Below are positions 21,677-29,301 of a stretch of 29,301 nucleotides of DNA, in pieces. The translations under genes were made by a program, and so were the position numbers. Numbering within the stretch: the first letter of the stretch is position 1; each line of letters begins with the position of its first letter. This DNA is from Egerieimonas sp900552095 (GTDB lineage Bacteria > Bacillota > Clostridia > Lachnospirales > Lachnospiraceae). The notes beneath the pieces are model-generated. The model ran no database searches and was not told where the DNA came from. It saw only the letters and a list, made by a program, of their open reading frames with translations. The stretch covers positions 1 to 29,301 of the forward strand of contig CABREP010000024.1 in assembly GCA_902469965.1 (NCBI GenBank). Direction: 5' to 3'.

Positions 21677-22717
21677 TTATAAGATCAGCATGGCATCCCC
21701 AAAGGAGAAGAAACGGTATCTTTCCTGCACTGCCACCTCATAAGCGTGGAGAATCTGCTCTTTCCCCGCCAGCGCCGACACCAGCATCAAAAGCGTGGAT
21801 TCCGGAAGATGAAAATTTGTAATCAGCCCGTCGATCATCCGAAACTGAAAACCGGGATAAATAAAAATCTCTGTCCATCCGCTTCCCGCTTTTAAGACCC
21901 CGTCCTCCCCGACGGCACTCTCCAGTGTCCGGCAGCTGGTCGTTCCCACCGCGATCACCCGGCCCCCGGCGGCTTTTGTCTCATTAATCAGCCTTGCCTG
22001 ATCTTCTTCCACAACATAAAACTCCGAATGCATATGGTGCTCCAGCACATTGTCCACCTTCACCGGCCGGAACGTTCCCAGGCCCACATGGAGCGTCACA
22101 TGAGCGATGTTCACACCCATCTCCCTGATCTCTCCCAGCAGTTCTTCTGTAAAATGAAGCCCCGCCGTAGGAGCCGCTGCAGACCCGTCATGTTTCGCGT
22201 AGACAGTCTGATACCGGTTCCGGTCTTTTAACTTGTGGGTAATATAGGGCGGCAGAGGCATCTCACCCAGCTGATCTAAGATTTCTTCAAAAATCCCCTC
22301 GTAAGAAAAGCGGATCAGACGGTTCCCCTCCTCCACCACATCAATAATCTCACCGGTCAGCAGTCCGTCTCCAAAAGAAATTACTGTGCCCGGCTTTGCC
22401 TTCTTTCCCGGTTTTACCAGAATTTCCCAGACATCATCCGGTTTTCTTTTCAGAAGCAGTACTTCGATCAGGGCATCTGTCCCCACCTTATGTCCGTACA
22501 GTCTGGCCGGGATTACTCTGGTATCATTGACTACCAGGCAGTCTCCCGGTTTTAAAAACTGCTTGATCTCACGGAAATGATGATGAGAAATTGCGCCCGT
22601 CTTCCTGTCCAGATGAAGGAGCCTGGAGCTGGCCCGGTCTTCCAGCGGATCCTGTGCGATCAGTTCCTGGGGAAGATCAAAATAAAAATCTGATGTTTTC
22701 ATAGTTTCACCCGTCAT
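21677..22717 (-). CDS. queA: S-adenosylmethionine:tRNA ribosyltransferase-isomerase
   Basis: 346 residues. It transfers the ribosyl part of S-adenosylmethionine to preQ1 in tRNA, giving epoxyqueuosine at the wobble position of GUN-anticodon tRNAs. Family motifs include FDLPQELIAQDP near the start, LPPYI, DGSAAAPTAGLHFT, HVTLHVGLGTF and TNFHLPESTLLMLVSA. The ATG at 22717 has AAGGA 8 bases upstream and overlaps the end of the phosphatase gene by 11 bases. A second in-frame ATG five codons later (MKTSDFYFDLP) is where many homologues begin, so the true start could be 22702. It is the last gene of the pheST transcript, and no terminator separates it from the ptsG promoter. No other queuosine gene is in the window. 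Confidence 0.96.
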   Translation of the reverse strand: MTGETMKTSDFYFDLPQELIAQDPLEDRASSRLLHLDRKTGAISHHHFREIKQFLKPGDCLVVNDTRVIPARLYGHKVGTDALIEVLLLKRKPDDVWEILVKPGKKAKPGTVISFGDGLLTGEIIDVVEEGNRLIRFSYEGIFEEILDQLGEMPLPPYITHKLKDRNRYQTVYAKHDGSAAAPTAGLHFTEELLGEIREMGVNIAHVTLHVGLGTFRPVKVDNVLEHHMHSEFYVVEEDQARLINETKAAGGRVIAVGTTSCRTLESAVGEDGVLKAGSGWTEIFIYPGFQFRMIDGLITNFHLPESTLLMLVSALAGKEQILHAYEVAVQERYRFFSFGDAMLIL

Positions 22718-23321
22718 ACGTCTTATCCTTCTCCACTAATGTGGCCTTTCCGTCAGTAATATCGATTACATTAATCCCGCAGTTCGGCGGCACCTGTCCT
22801 CTCCAGAAATCTTTCAGATCGCCGCCCAGAAGATTCTGCATAAGCGCCCTGGTCACCGCCCCGTGCACCACGATCAGAATCGTCTCATCCCGGCGGGCAG
22901 GATTCTCCAGAAGTTCCTGCAGAAATTCTTTGGTCCGCGCACAGAGTTCCGGAATGGATTCCCCTTCTTCTTCAGGCCTGTAAGAAGCCGGATCCTGAAA
23001 AAACTTTTTAAACAGATCAAGCGGTACTTCCGGGTGTTCCGGAGAGATACGGCAGCCCTCCCATTTTCCAAAAGAAATTTCTTTCAGGCGTTCATCTGTC
23101 TCAAAGGGAAGTTCCCTCCCTCCTGTCATAAGGCGGGCTGTCACTACAGCCCGCTTTAGCGGACTGGCGAAAACGCGGTGAAAAGGCACTTGTGCAAGTG
23201 CCTTTCCCGTGAGTTCTGCCAATGCAATGCCTTTTTCATTCAATTCCACATCTGTACTTCCCTGAAGCCGTTTTTCCCGGTTCCACAAAGTTTCTCCGTG
23301 TCTTGCTATATACAGCCGCAT
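22707..23321 (-). CDS. histidine phosphatase family protein (phosphoglycerate-mutase-like)
   Basis: 204 residues, cytoplasmic. The catalytic RHGET motif is at 7-11 (YIARHGETLWN), an Arg follows in SPLKRAVVTA, the acid/base region is EISFGKWEG, and the second catalytic His lies in VVHGAVTRALM. This set defines the branch-1 histidine phosphatases. Members act as cofactor-dependent mutases, alpha-ribazole phosphatases or broad sugar-phosphate phosphatases, and the sequence does not choose between them. It starts 14 bases after pheT and overlaps queA by 11 bases, so it belongs to the T-box-controlled transcript. Nothing else nearby suggests cobalamin synthesis. Confidence 0.92.
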   Translation of the reverse strand: MRLYIARHGETLWNREKRLQGSTDVELNEKGIALAELTGKALAQVPFHRVFASPLKRAVVTARLMTGGRELPFETDERLKEISFGKWEGCRISPEHPEVPLDLFKKFFQDPASYRPEEEGESIPELCARTKEFLQELLENPARRDETILIVVHGAVTRALMQNLLGGDLKDFWRGQVPPNCGINVIDITDGKATLVEKDKTYDG

Positions 23322-23335
23322 ATCTGCTCTCCTCT

Positions 23336-25753
23336 TTACTGGCGCAGCTGGATTCCCAGACTCTCCAGACCATTTAAGATCTTCTTCATAGCTGCGGAAA
23401 CCTCTGCCTCCTCCAGTGTTTTCTCTGCTGAACGGAACACGATCGAATAGGCCATAGACTTATAACCCTCCTGGATCTGGCTGCCTTCGTAAATATCAAA
23501 AAGACTGCAGTGTTCCAGAATCTTTCCACCTCTCTGCTCGATCATATGCTCAATGTCTCCAGCCAGGATCTGTTTGGGAACTACCATACTGATGTCCCGG
23601 TTCACAGCCGGATATTTTGCAATCCCTGTATATTTTCTGTCAAAAGAAGCTTTCTCCACCACTGCCGGGATATCGAGTACCGCGAGATACGCCCTGGTTC
23701 CAATACCGTAATTGGCAGCCACAGCCGGATGGACTTCTCCCAGATATCCCATCACTTCTCCCTCATACCGGATCTCAGCCTGACGGCCGGGATGAAGAAA
23801 CGGTTTTCCTGCCTTCGGATCATACTCAGCCTTTTTATGCATGCCCGCCTTGTCAAAGAAATCTTCTACAACACCTTTCATATCATAGAAATCTCCGTCG
23901 TCATACATACCCAGAGTAAACGTCATTTTTTCCTCCGGAAGCTCGGTCAGAGGCAGACTCTTGGGAAGATAGACATTTCCCAGTTCATAGAGACGGACCC
24001 CTTTATTTCTCCGGTTGTAGTTGGTAGCCAGAGAGGTCAGCATTCCGTTAAGGGAAACGGTCCGCATGATAGAGAAATCTTCTCCCAGCGGATTGGCGAT
24101 GGTTACCGCCTGACGCAGCGGACTGTCCGCCGGAATCAGAAGCCGGTCAAAAACTCTGGGGCTCTCGAAAGAGTAGCACATTCCCTGAGAAAATCCGCAG
24201 AACTCAGCCACATCTCTGGCCACCTCTTCAATCCGCAGTTTGAAAGGCAGCTTCCCGGTTGTGGCTTCTCCCTTCGGCAGCGTAGTGGGAATGTTGTCAT
24301 ATCCGTAAAATCTGGCCACCTCTTCCGCCAGATCGGCAGTCCGGAAAATATCATGCCGGAAGGTGGGCGCAACAATCTCATTTGCCGCCTCATCGTAAGT
24401 AAGCTCTACTTTTTCCAGATAAGCCAGCATCTCTTCCTTGGTCAGTTCTGTTCCCAGAAGTTCATTAATTTTCTCCGGGTCAAATCCTACTCTGACCGGC
24501 TCTTTCTTTTTGCTGTACACGTCAACCATACCGCCTACAACTTCTCCCGCGCCCAGCTCTTCCATCAGCTGACATGCACGGTCAATCGCGGCCTGCGCGT
24601 TATTGGGATCCAGCCCCTTCTCAAATTTTCCGGAAGCATCGGTTCTGTGACCCAGACGCTTGGAGGTCAGACGGATATTGGTACCGTCAAAGCAGGCTGC
24701 CTCGAAAAGCACTGTCTTCACCTCATCCGTGATCATAGAATTTTCTCCGCCCATAATTCCGGCAATTCCCACCGTTTTCTCGGCGTCACAGATCATCAGC
24801 ATATCTTTATCCAGGGTTCTCTCCTGGCCGTCCAGCGTAGTGAATTTCTCTCCGTCTCCGGCACAGCGTACTACGATCTTATGTCCGGAAATGGTATCCA
24901 GATCGTATGCATGCATAGGCTGCCCGAACTCCTCCATCACATAATTGGTGATATCAACCAGATTGTTGATAGGACGGATTCCATTGGCTGCCAGACATCT
25001 CTGCATCCATTTGGGAGAAGGTCCAATCTTCACATTCTTTACCACCCGGGCAATGTAACGGGGACACAGCTCCTTCTCCAGAACTTCCACCTGTACATAA
25101 TCTGAAGTTTTCTCCTCATTTCCGGTTACTTTCACCTGCGGCGGACAGAATTTCTTTCCAAAAGTCGCTGCCGCCTCCCTTGCGATTCCGATCACACTGT
25201 AACAGTCCACCCGGTTGGAGGTAATTTCATACTCAAAAACCACATCGTCAAGACCCAGTTCGGAAACAGCGCTCGCTCCCACCGGTGCATCTTCCGGGAA
25301 AATATAGATTCCGTATTCCGGCGCCTCCGGATACATATTCCGGTCGCTTCCCAGCTCTTCAATAGAGCACATCATGCCGCAGGATTCCACACCTCTTAAT
25401 TTTCCCTTTTTAATCCGTATTCCACCCGGCGTTTTTTTGCCGTCATGGCCTCCGGCCACCCGGCCGCCGTCCAGAACAACAGGAACTTTATCCCCTTCTT
25501 TCACATTGGGAGCTCCGGTCACGATCTGCACCGTCTCTGTTCCCACATTCACCTGGCAGATGATCAGTTTATCTGCATCCGGATGGCGCTCAATCTTTTC
25601 TATCTGGCCGATCACAATATTTTCCAGATCTGCATCCAGTCTCTCAAATCCTTCCACCTTTGTTCCGGATAACGTCATTGCATCTGTATATTCCTGAGCC
25701 GTCACATCCAGATCCGGCACATATCTCTTAATCCATGATAATGATGTATTCAT
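23336..25753 (-). CDS. pheT: phenylalanine--tRNA ligase beta subunit
   Basis: 805 residues, the usual full-length bacterial form. Domains in order: an N-terminal part, an EMAP-type tRNA-binding domain (about 40-150; IVIGQIEKIERHPDADKLII), the B3/B4 editing region, B5 (about 400-475), a catalytic-like core, and the C-terminal anticodon-binding domain (about 710-805; YTGIAKYPAVNRDISMVV). Together with PheS it forms the (alpha-beta)2 enzyme that charges tRNA-Phe, and the B3/B4 region hydrolyses mischarged Tyr-tRNA-Phe. The ATG has AAAGGAG at good spacing. It is separated from pheS by 142 bases containing a hairpin array, unusual for a pair normally only a few bases apart. Confidence 0.98.
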   Translation of the reverse strand: MNTSLSWIKRYVPDLDVTAQEYTDAMTLSGTKVEGFERLDADLENIVIGQIEKIERHPDADKLIICQVNVGTETVQIVTGAPNVKEGDKVPVVLDGGRVAGGHDGKKTPGGIRIKKGKLRGVESCGMMCSIEELGSDRNMYPEAPEYGIYIFPEDAPVGASAVSELGLDDVVFEYEITSNRVDCYSVIGIAREAAATFGKKFCPPQVKVTGNEEKTSDYVQVEVLEKELCPRYIARVVKNVKIGPSPKWMQRCLAANGIRPINNLVDITNYVMEEFGQPMHAYDLDTISGHKIVVRCAGDGEKFTTLDGQERTLDKDMLMICDAEKTVGIAGIMGGENSMITDEVKTVLFEAACFDGTNIRLTSKRLGHRTDASGKFEKGLDPNNAQAAIDRACQLMEELGAGEVVGGMVDVYSKKKEPVRVGFDPEKINELLGTELTKEEMLAYLEKVELTYDEAANEIVAPTFRHDIFRTADLAEEVARFYGYDNIPTTLPKGEATTGKLPFKLRIEEVARDVAEFCGFSQGMCYSFESPRVFDRLLIPADSPLRQAVTIANPLGEDFSIMRTVSLNGMLTSLATNYNRRNKGVRLYELGNVYLPKSLPLTELPEEKMTFTLGMYDDGDFYDMKGVVEDFFDKAGMHKKAEYDPKAGKPFLHPGRQAEIRYEGEVMGYLGEVHPAVAANYGIGTRAYLAVLDIPAVVEKASFDRKYTGIAKYPAVNRDISMVVPKQILAGDIEHMIEQRGGKILEHCSLFDIYEGSQIQEGYKSMAYSIVFRSAEKTLEEAEVSAAMKKILNGLESLGIQLRQ

Positions 25754-25787
25754 CTTCTTCTCCTTTATCTCTTACTTCAAAAGATTC

Positions 25788-25896
25788 GCCTTCTGCTTCG
25801 CAGTGCGGCCAGAACTTCGTTGCCTGACGGAATCTGCCCGACCGCTTCGCTTATCGGGCAGCACGGCTGGCCTTCTGCTTCGCAGTGCGGCCAGCC
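25788..25896 (-). repeat. array of GAA-capped hairpins between pheS and pheT
   Basis: On the minus strand, three clear hairpins and a weaker fourth follow the pheS stop codon. Hairpin 1 (25865-25896) has an 8-bp GGCTGGCC/GGCCAGCC stem and an inner CTGC-GAA-GCAG. Hairpin 2 (25834-25861) has an 8-bp CTGCCCGA/TCGGGCAG stem and an apical GC-GAA-GC. Hairpin 3 (25810-25826) is weaker, with AAC-GAA-GTT. Hairpin 4 (25788-25809) repeats the CTGC-GAA-GCAG core. A 24-base unit occurs twice without a mismatch (25789-25812 and 25871-25894). The tips resemble the very stable GCGAAGC mini-hairpin. The array could be a small non-autonomous repeat element, or an RNA processing or stability structure. There is no T-tract, so it is not a simple terminator. 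Confidence 0.85.
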
Positions 25897-26930
25897 TAGA
25901 ACTGTTTCAGGAAGCGATAGTCGTTTTCGTAGAGCAGGCGCATATCGTCAATTTCATATTTTAAAAGCGCAATACGCTCCAGCCCCATTCCGAAAGCAAA
26001 ACCTGTATATTCTTCCGGATCAATGCCGCACATCTCCAGCACGTGCGGATGTACCATACCGCATCCCAGGATTTCGATCCAGCCGGAACCTTTACAGAAA
26101 CGACATCCCTTTCCGCCGCATTTAAAGCAGCTGACATCCACTTCCGCTGAAGGCTCTGTGAACGGGAAATGATGCGGACGGAATTTTGTCTTTGTCTCCG
26201 GCCCGAACAGTTCTCTGGCAAATTCCTCCAGAGTTCCTTTCAGATCCGCAAAAGTGATATGCCGGTCGATCACCAGGCCCTCGATCTGATGGAAGGACGG
26301 AGAATGTGTTGCATCCACCTCATCGGAACGGAACACTCTTCCCGGAGCGATCATGCGGATCGGCAGTTTCCCTTTTTCCATGGTACGTGCCTGTACCGGA
26401 GAAGTCTGAGAACGGAGACAGATCTTGTCATCAATAAAAAATGTATCCTGCTCATCCCTCGCCGGATGGCCTTCCGGAATATTTAACTTTGTAAAATTAT
26501 AATCCTGATATTCTACTTCCGGCCCTTCCACTACCTCGTAGCCCATGCCGATAAAGATCCGCTCCACCTCTTCCAGAGCAATGGTATTCGGATGGCGGTG
26601 ACCCACATCTGCCTTCTTAGCCGGAAGTGTCACATCGATCACTTCCTCCGCCAGCTTTTTCTCCATGAGAGCCTTCTCCATCGTGGACTTGCTTTCCTCC
26701 AGGAGAACCTCTATCTTCTCTCTCACCTCGTTTACCAGCTGTCCCACCTTCGGTCTGTCCTCCGGAGCCACATCCTTCATTCCTTTTAAAACTGCTGTCA
26801 GCTGTCCCTTTTTCCCGAGGACATTGACCCGCACATCATTCAGTTTTTCCAGCGCATCTGCCGCCTGGATTTTTTCTGTGGTCTCACTTAAGATGACCTG
26901 CAGTTTCTCTCTGATGTTTCCTTCGCTCAT
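25896..26930 (-). CDS. pheS: phenylalanine--tRNA ligase alpha subunit
   Basis: 344 residues, the catalytic class II subunit. An N-terminal coiled-coil (about 1-85) contacts tRNA-Phe. Class II motif 2 is visible in VFRSDEVDATHSPSFHQIEG and motif 3 in FAFGMGLERIALLKYEIDD. The segment CFKCGGKGCRFCKGSGW holds two CxxC pairs, a feature seen in many PheS proteins. It activates phenylalanine and charges tRNA-Phe with PheT. The ATG has AAGGAGAA about 6 bases upstream. It is the first gene after the T-box leader, so its expression should rise when tRNA-Phe is uncharged. Confidence 0.98.
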   Translation of the reverse strand: MSEGNIREKLQVILSETTEKIQAADALEKLNDVRVNVLGKKGQLTAVLKGMKDVAPEDRPKVGQLVNEVREKIEVLLEESKSTMEKALMEKKLAEEVIDVTLPAKKADVGHRHPNTIALEEVERIFIGMGYEVVEGPEVEYQDYNFTKLNIPEGHPARDEQDTFFIDDKICLRSQTSPVQARTMEKGKLPIRMIAPGRVFRSDEVDATHSPSFHQIEGLVIDRHITFADLKGTLEEFARELFGPETKTKFRPHHFPFTEPSAEVDVSCFKCGGKGCRFCKGSGWIEILGCGMVHPHVLEMCGIDPEEYTGFAFGMGLERIALLKYEIDDMRLLYENDYRFLKQF

Positions 26931-26971
26931 CGCAATTCTCCTTTTCTACATCCTGATCTTTTCCTGTGAAA

Positions 26972-27226
26972 TAAAAAAGCCCCATCCCTCCTGCGAGGGA
27001 CGAAGCTTAAAAGTTCCGCGGTACCACCCTGATTTCCGGATTTTCCGCAATCCGGACTCTCTTTCTCTGCTTAACGCGCAGCTACGTCATTTCCTACTGT
27101 TGTTTCAGAAATGAAGCTCCGGTGTGAAACTCAGAAGAGCGCTGAACTTAAAGAGGCTTTCAGCCGACGACCTCTTTTCTCTGAAAGAAGCAAACTTCCT
27201 ACCTGCACCATCACAGCCTTTGGTCT
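26972..27226 (-). ncRNA. T-box riboswitch with Phe (UUC) specifier
   Basis: The minus-strand leader of pheS holds every expected element. The T-box sequence AGGGTGGTACCGCGG is at 27016-27030. The terminator has AAGC...GCTT at its base and a TCCCTC/GAGGGA core (26985-27000), followed by TTTTTT. Stem I has a base of AAGAGC paired with GCTCTT. Immediately 5' of the GCTCTT strand lies TTC followed by A (27144-27146), the expected specifier for phenylalanine. Uncharged tRNA-Phe should pair with both specifier and T-box and stabilise the antiterminator. This explains most of the 338 bases between pheS and the YihY-family gene. Confidence 0.95.
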
Positions 27227-27232
27227 GCTCTT

Positions 27233-27261
27233 ATTCTAAGCAAGTTTTTGCACAAAGTCAA
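27233..27261 (-). promoter_or_regulatory. promoter of the pheST-phosphatase-queA operon
   Basis: TTGACT (27256-27261), a 17-base spacer and TAGAAT (27233-27238) on the minus strand. The predicted start, near 27226, coincides with the base of T-box stem I. The -35 lies only 8 bases after the stop codon of the YihY-family gene. Confidence 0.8.
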
Positions 27262-27268
27262 GGAAAAC

Positions 27269-28162
27269 TTAATCATTTTCCCGGACTTTTTCCATCAGCT
27301 CTTTGTACTCACTCTGAATTTTCTCCACTGCCGTCTGCTGCAGGCGCCGGAACTTATCTTCAAAATAGGCATTTATCTCCGCTCCGATCAAAACAATGCA
27401 CATGCAGAAATACATCCACAGCATAACCAGCATGATCGTAGTAAGACTTCCGTACATATTGGACATTCCGTCAAAATAATCCAGGTAAAACGAAAATCCA
27501 AGGGAAAATAAAGACCAGGCTACCGCGCTGATTACAGCGCCGGGAATCTGACTCTTAAAAGAAGCCTTCCTGTTAGGCACTACTTTATATAAAACCAGGA
27601 AAAAAATTGCCAGCACCACCAGCGCAATTCCGGTCCGCATACTGATCACCATGGAAGTCAGCCGGGCAATCACAGGAATATGCACCTCCAGTTTTCTCTG
27701 AATACTGTTTCCAAAAACCAGAAGTATCAGTGTGGAAACCAGCGCCAGAAGAAGCATCAGCGTATAAAATGCCGAACGCAGCCGGTTGAAAAGATAAAAC
27801 CGGGTTTCACGCACATGGTAAATACTGTTCAGACCGTTGGTAAGCGCCTGAATCCCCTTTCCCGCAGACCACAGGGTAAAAACAGCAGAAATCGGAACAA
27901 CCGCTGCAGACTTTGTGTAAACTTCCTGAACAATACCGGCGATCAGATCCCGGATTCCGCCGTTTTCCGGCACAAATTGAAAAATCCCCTCCAGAATCAT
28001 CTCCTGAGTGATCGGCGTATAACGCACCAGCGTGACCAGAAGCAGAAGGCAGGGGATAAAAGAAAGCAGGATAAAATAGGCACCCTGCGCTGCATAGGCA
28101 CTTACATGATCCTGCTGTATTCTCTTAAAAAATCCATCCAGACTCTTAAGCATCCGTCTCAT
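27269..28162 (-). CDS. YihY/BrkB family inner-membrane protein
   Basis: 297 residues with about six membrane helices. The start is typical of the family: a short basic amphipathic stretch, then DHVSAYAAQGAYFILLSFIP. Later family features include VPISAVFTLWSAGKGIQALT and the C-terminal segment GSLTTIMLVMLWMYFCMCIVLIGAEINAYFE. The family was once called ribonuclease BN in error and is now treated as a membrane protein of unclear function. The charged C-terminal tail is cytoplasmic. Its ATG overlaps the stop of the SpoIID/LytB-domain gene by four bases, so translation is probably coupled. Confidence 0.92.
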   Translation of the reverse strand: MRRMLKSLDGFFKRIQQDHVSAYAAQGAYFILLSFIPCLLLLVTLVRYTPITQEMILEGIFQFVPENGGIRDLIAGIVQEVYTKSAAVVPISAVFTLWSAGKGIQALTNGLNSIYHVRETRFYLFNRLRSAFYTLMLLLALVSTLILLVFGNSIQRKLEVHIPVIARLTSMVISMRTGIALVVLAIFFLVLYKVVPNRKASFKSQIPGAVISAVAWSLFSLGFSFYLDYFDGMSNMYGSLTTIMLVMLWMYFCMCIVLIGAEINAYFEDKFRRLQQTAVEKIQSEYKELMEKVREND

Positions 28163-29301
28163 TTCATTTCCTCTTCTTCTGTTATTTCTATATTTTGAAA
28201 GAAAAAGTTCAGAATCTCCTCCCAGCTTTTTCCCTCCTGCGCCATCTGATCCGCTCCGTTCTGGCTCATCCCCACTCCATGCCCATAGCCGCCTCCCAGG
28301 ATCCGAACGGACCGAATCTGACCGTTTTCCTCCTTCACTGGTTCGCAGTAAAAATAGGCACTCGGCAAAATACTCATCTCACCGGAAACTGTCCTTCCTC
28401 CCCTCTCAACCGGAAGATCACCGGGGGAAAGCCACTGCCTGATCTCATACTCATTTGTCAGGATCCGGCTTTTCTGCGTTCCCTGCAGTTCCAGCTGCTT
28501 CACGACACCGCTCTCTCCCCGCTCTTTTACCCGGATAGTGCACAGCTCTCCTCCCTCGGTCTCCAAAAGCCGAAAGCGCTCCTGCAGCGTTTCAAAAGGG
28601 AATTCTACTTTCCAACGATACCAGGTCTCCCCCTGATCATAACTTGGGGCCTCCGATTGGATAAAGGAGGAAAAAGCTTCTTCTGTCTCCAGATTTTTCT
28701 CCTCCTCACCCAGATAAGTACTTTTCAGATACGTCTCCTTCGTCTCCCCATTCCAGACTTCATCTGTGCTTGTGTGCCCGCAGGAGGTGGAAAAAAAGTA
28801 AGCCGTGATCAGCTTTCCTCCTGAAGTCATTACTTTCCCGGCCGTCTCCTGCACAGCCCGGTCGGTTCTCTCATGACTCTCCATATTATTATATACCTGA
28901 AAAGACACGGTATCATCCACATCTCCGAAGTACTTCTCCATCCGCCCCTCTTCCAGCGCTTTGCAGGCATAGGTGCGGGCACAGACCGCCTGCGCTTTAA
29001 GAGCTTCCATCTCATAAGACGCCGGCATCTCGCTGGGAACCACATAGCGCAGATACGTTTCCAGCCCCACTTCATTGATCAGAAGCAGTCCTTCTTCTGT
29101 TTTTCGGATTTCCAGCACCCCTTCATAGGATGGATTTCCCAGATCCCTGTGCAGAGAGTGAACCGTTATTTTTTCCCCGTTTTCTCCTGCAAGGCGCAGA
29201 ACTCCTTCCCCCAGAAGCGGACTTTCGCCGGTGAGTTCCAGCTTTTCTCCCGGCCCGGCTGCCGCTTCCTTCCCTTCCGCGAGACAAGCACCTGAACAGG
29301 A
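28159..29301 (-). CDS. SpoIID/LytB-domain protein, 5' end outside the window
   Basis: The reading frame stays open to the window edge, giving 380 codons plus stop; a GTG at 29118 is internal and not the likely start. The C-terminal part is a SpoIID/LytB domain: YLRYVVPSEMPASYEMEALK with AQAVCARTYA, FSTSCGHTSTDEVW, and GGGYGHGVGMSQNGADQMA. The Glu in VPSEMP corresponds to the catalytic acid of SpoIID lytic transglycosylases, which cut peptidoglycan stripped of stem peptides. The protein is probably exported, but the signal peptide is not visible. It could be sporulation SpoIID or one of the vegetative LytB-like paralogues; no spoIIIE, murA or spoIIQ neighbour is present to decide. Confidence 0.9.
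   Translation of the reverse strand, partial: SCSGACLAEGKEAAAGPGEKLELTGESPLLGEGVLRLAGENGEKITVHSLHRDLGNPSYEGVLEIRKTEEGLLLINEVGLETYLRYVVPSEMPASYEMEALKAQAVCARTYACKALEEGRMEKYFGDVDDTVSFQVYNNMESHERTDRAVQETAGKVMTSGGKLITAYFFSTSCGHTSTDEVWNGETKETYLKSTYLGEEEKNLETEEAFSSFIQSEAPSYDQGETWYRWKVEFPFETLQERFRLLETEGGELCTIRVKERGESGVVKQLELQGTQKSRILTNEYEIRQWLSPGDLPVERGGRTVSGEMSILPSAYFYCEPVKEENGQIRSVRILGGGYGHGVGMSQNGADQMAQEGKSWEEILNFFFQNIEITEEEEMK

Noticed and set aside
23510..25105. A 531-codon open frame on the plus strand
   Set aside because: It lies entirely antisense within pheT, whose protein is an unmistakable full-length family member. The antisense translation shows no domain and the frame has no clear ribosome binding site.
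25788..25896. The repeated 24-base unit as a mini CRISPR array
   Set aside because: There are only two copies, the intervening sequence itself folds into hairpins of the same type, and no cas gene is in the window.
25788..25896. The hairpin array as a terminator after pheS
   Set aside because: No T-tract follows any of the hairpins on the minus strand, and pheT has no separate promoter that I can see.
27262..27281. A hairpin at the end of the YihY-family gene as its terminator
   Set aside because: The stem is only 6 bp of mostly A/T (GGAAAA/TTTTCC), overlaps the stop codon and has no T-tract; it may be chance.
29116..29118. The GTG at 29118 as the start of the SpoIID/LytB-domain gene
   Set aside because: The same frame continues upstream without a stop to the window edge with protein-like sequence, so the gene is truncated by the window and does not start there.
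1..29301. tRNA or rRNA genes, transposases, integrases, attachment sites
   Set aside because: I looked for cloverleaf-type sequences, terminal inverted repeats and mobile-element proteins and saw none that I could support.

Overview
The window looks like a chromosomal segment of a strictly anaerobic, moderate-GC Clostridia bacterium, most likely Lachnospiraceae. The clues are a T-box leader on pheST, a BglG-type antiterminator target (RAT) on a PTS gene, a flavodiiron protein paired with rubredoxin, a SpoIID/LytB-domain protein, and near-consensus TTGACA/TATAAT promoters with AGGAG ribosome binding sites. It is densely packed. Almost everything lies on the minus strand; the exception is one plus-strand aromatic amino acid operon. 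I see no tRNA or rRNA gene, CRISPR array, transposase, integrase or prophage structural gene.

Layout in plus-strand order. (1) 1-2597, minus: two adjacent LicD-family genes (the second cut by the window edge) behind a membrane-anchored protein of unknown function. (2) 2664-4757, minus: a divergent EF-G paralogue with altered GTPase motifs and its own promoter overlapping an 8-bp inverted repeat. (3) 4907-8467, plus: promoter, aroF, tyrA, aroA and terminator, covering the entry step, the EPSP step and the tyrosine branch of aromatic biosynthesis. (4) 8489-9907, minus: flavodiiron protein then rubredoxin, a likely O2/NO detoxification pair. (5) 9926-16431, minus: a promoter followed by a heterodimeric ABC exporter, a RACo-like ASKHA ATPase without the usual ferredoxin domain, and a membrane protein made of two CmpB-like repeats. 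(6) 16428-18364, minus: an IbrA/IbrB-like pair (PAPS-reductase-fold protein plus ParB-fold protein). (7) 18386-21667, minus: a glucose-type PTS EIICBA followed by its GlcT-like antiterminator, with promoter, RAT and leader terminator all visible. (8) 21677-27261, minus: promoter, T-box with a UUC (Phe) specifier, pheS, a compact array of GAA-capped hairpins, pheT, a histidine phosphatase and queA. (9) 27269-29301, minus: a YihY/BrkB membrane protein overlapping a SpoIID/LytB-domain protein that runs off the window.

Two RNA-level switches are clear. Uncharged tRNA-Phe should control the pheST-phosphatase-queA transcript, and the sugar-PTS phosphorylation state should control ptsG through GlcT. 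The ptsG leader terminator is also the first terminator that pheST-queA readthrough meets. The parts least explained by known systems are the exporter/RACo-like/duplicated-CmpB operon, the ibrAB pair with no phage nearby, the hairpin array inside pheST, and the EF-G paralogue lacking the catalytic histidine. I see no complete new defence or mobile system; these are the leads to follow.
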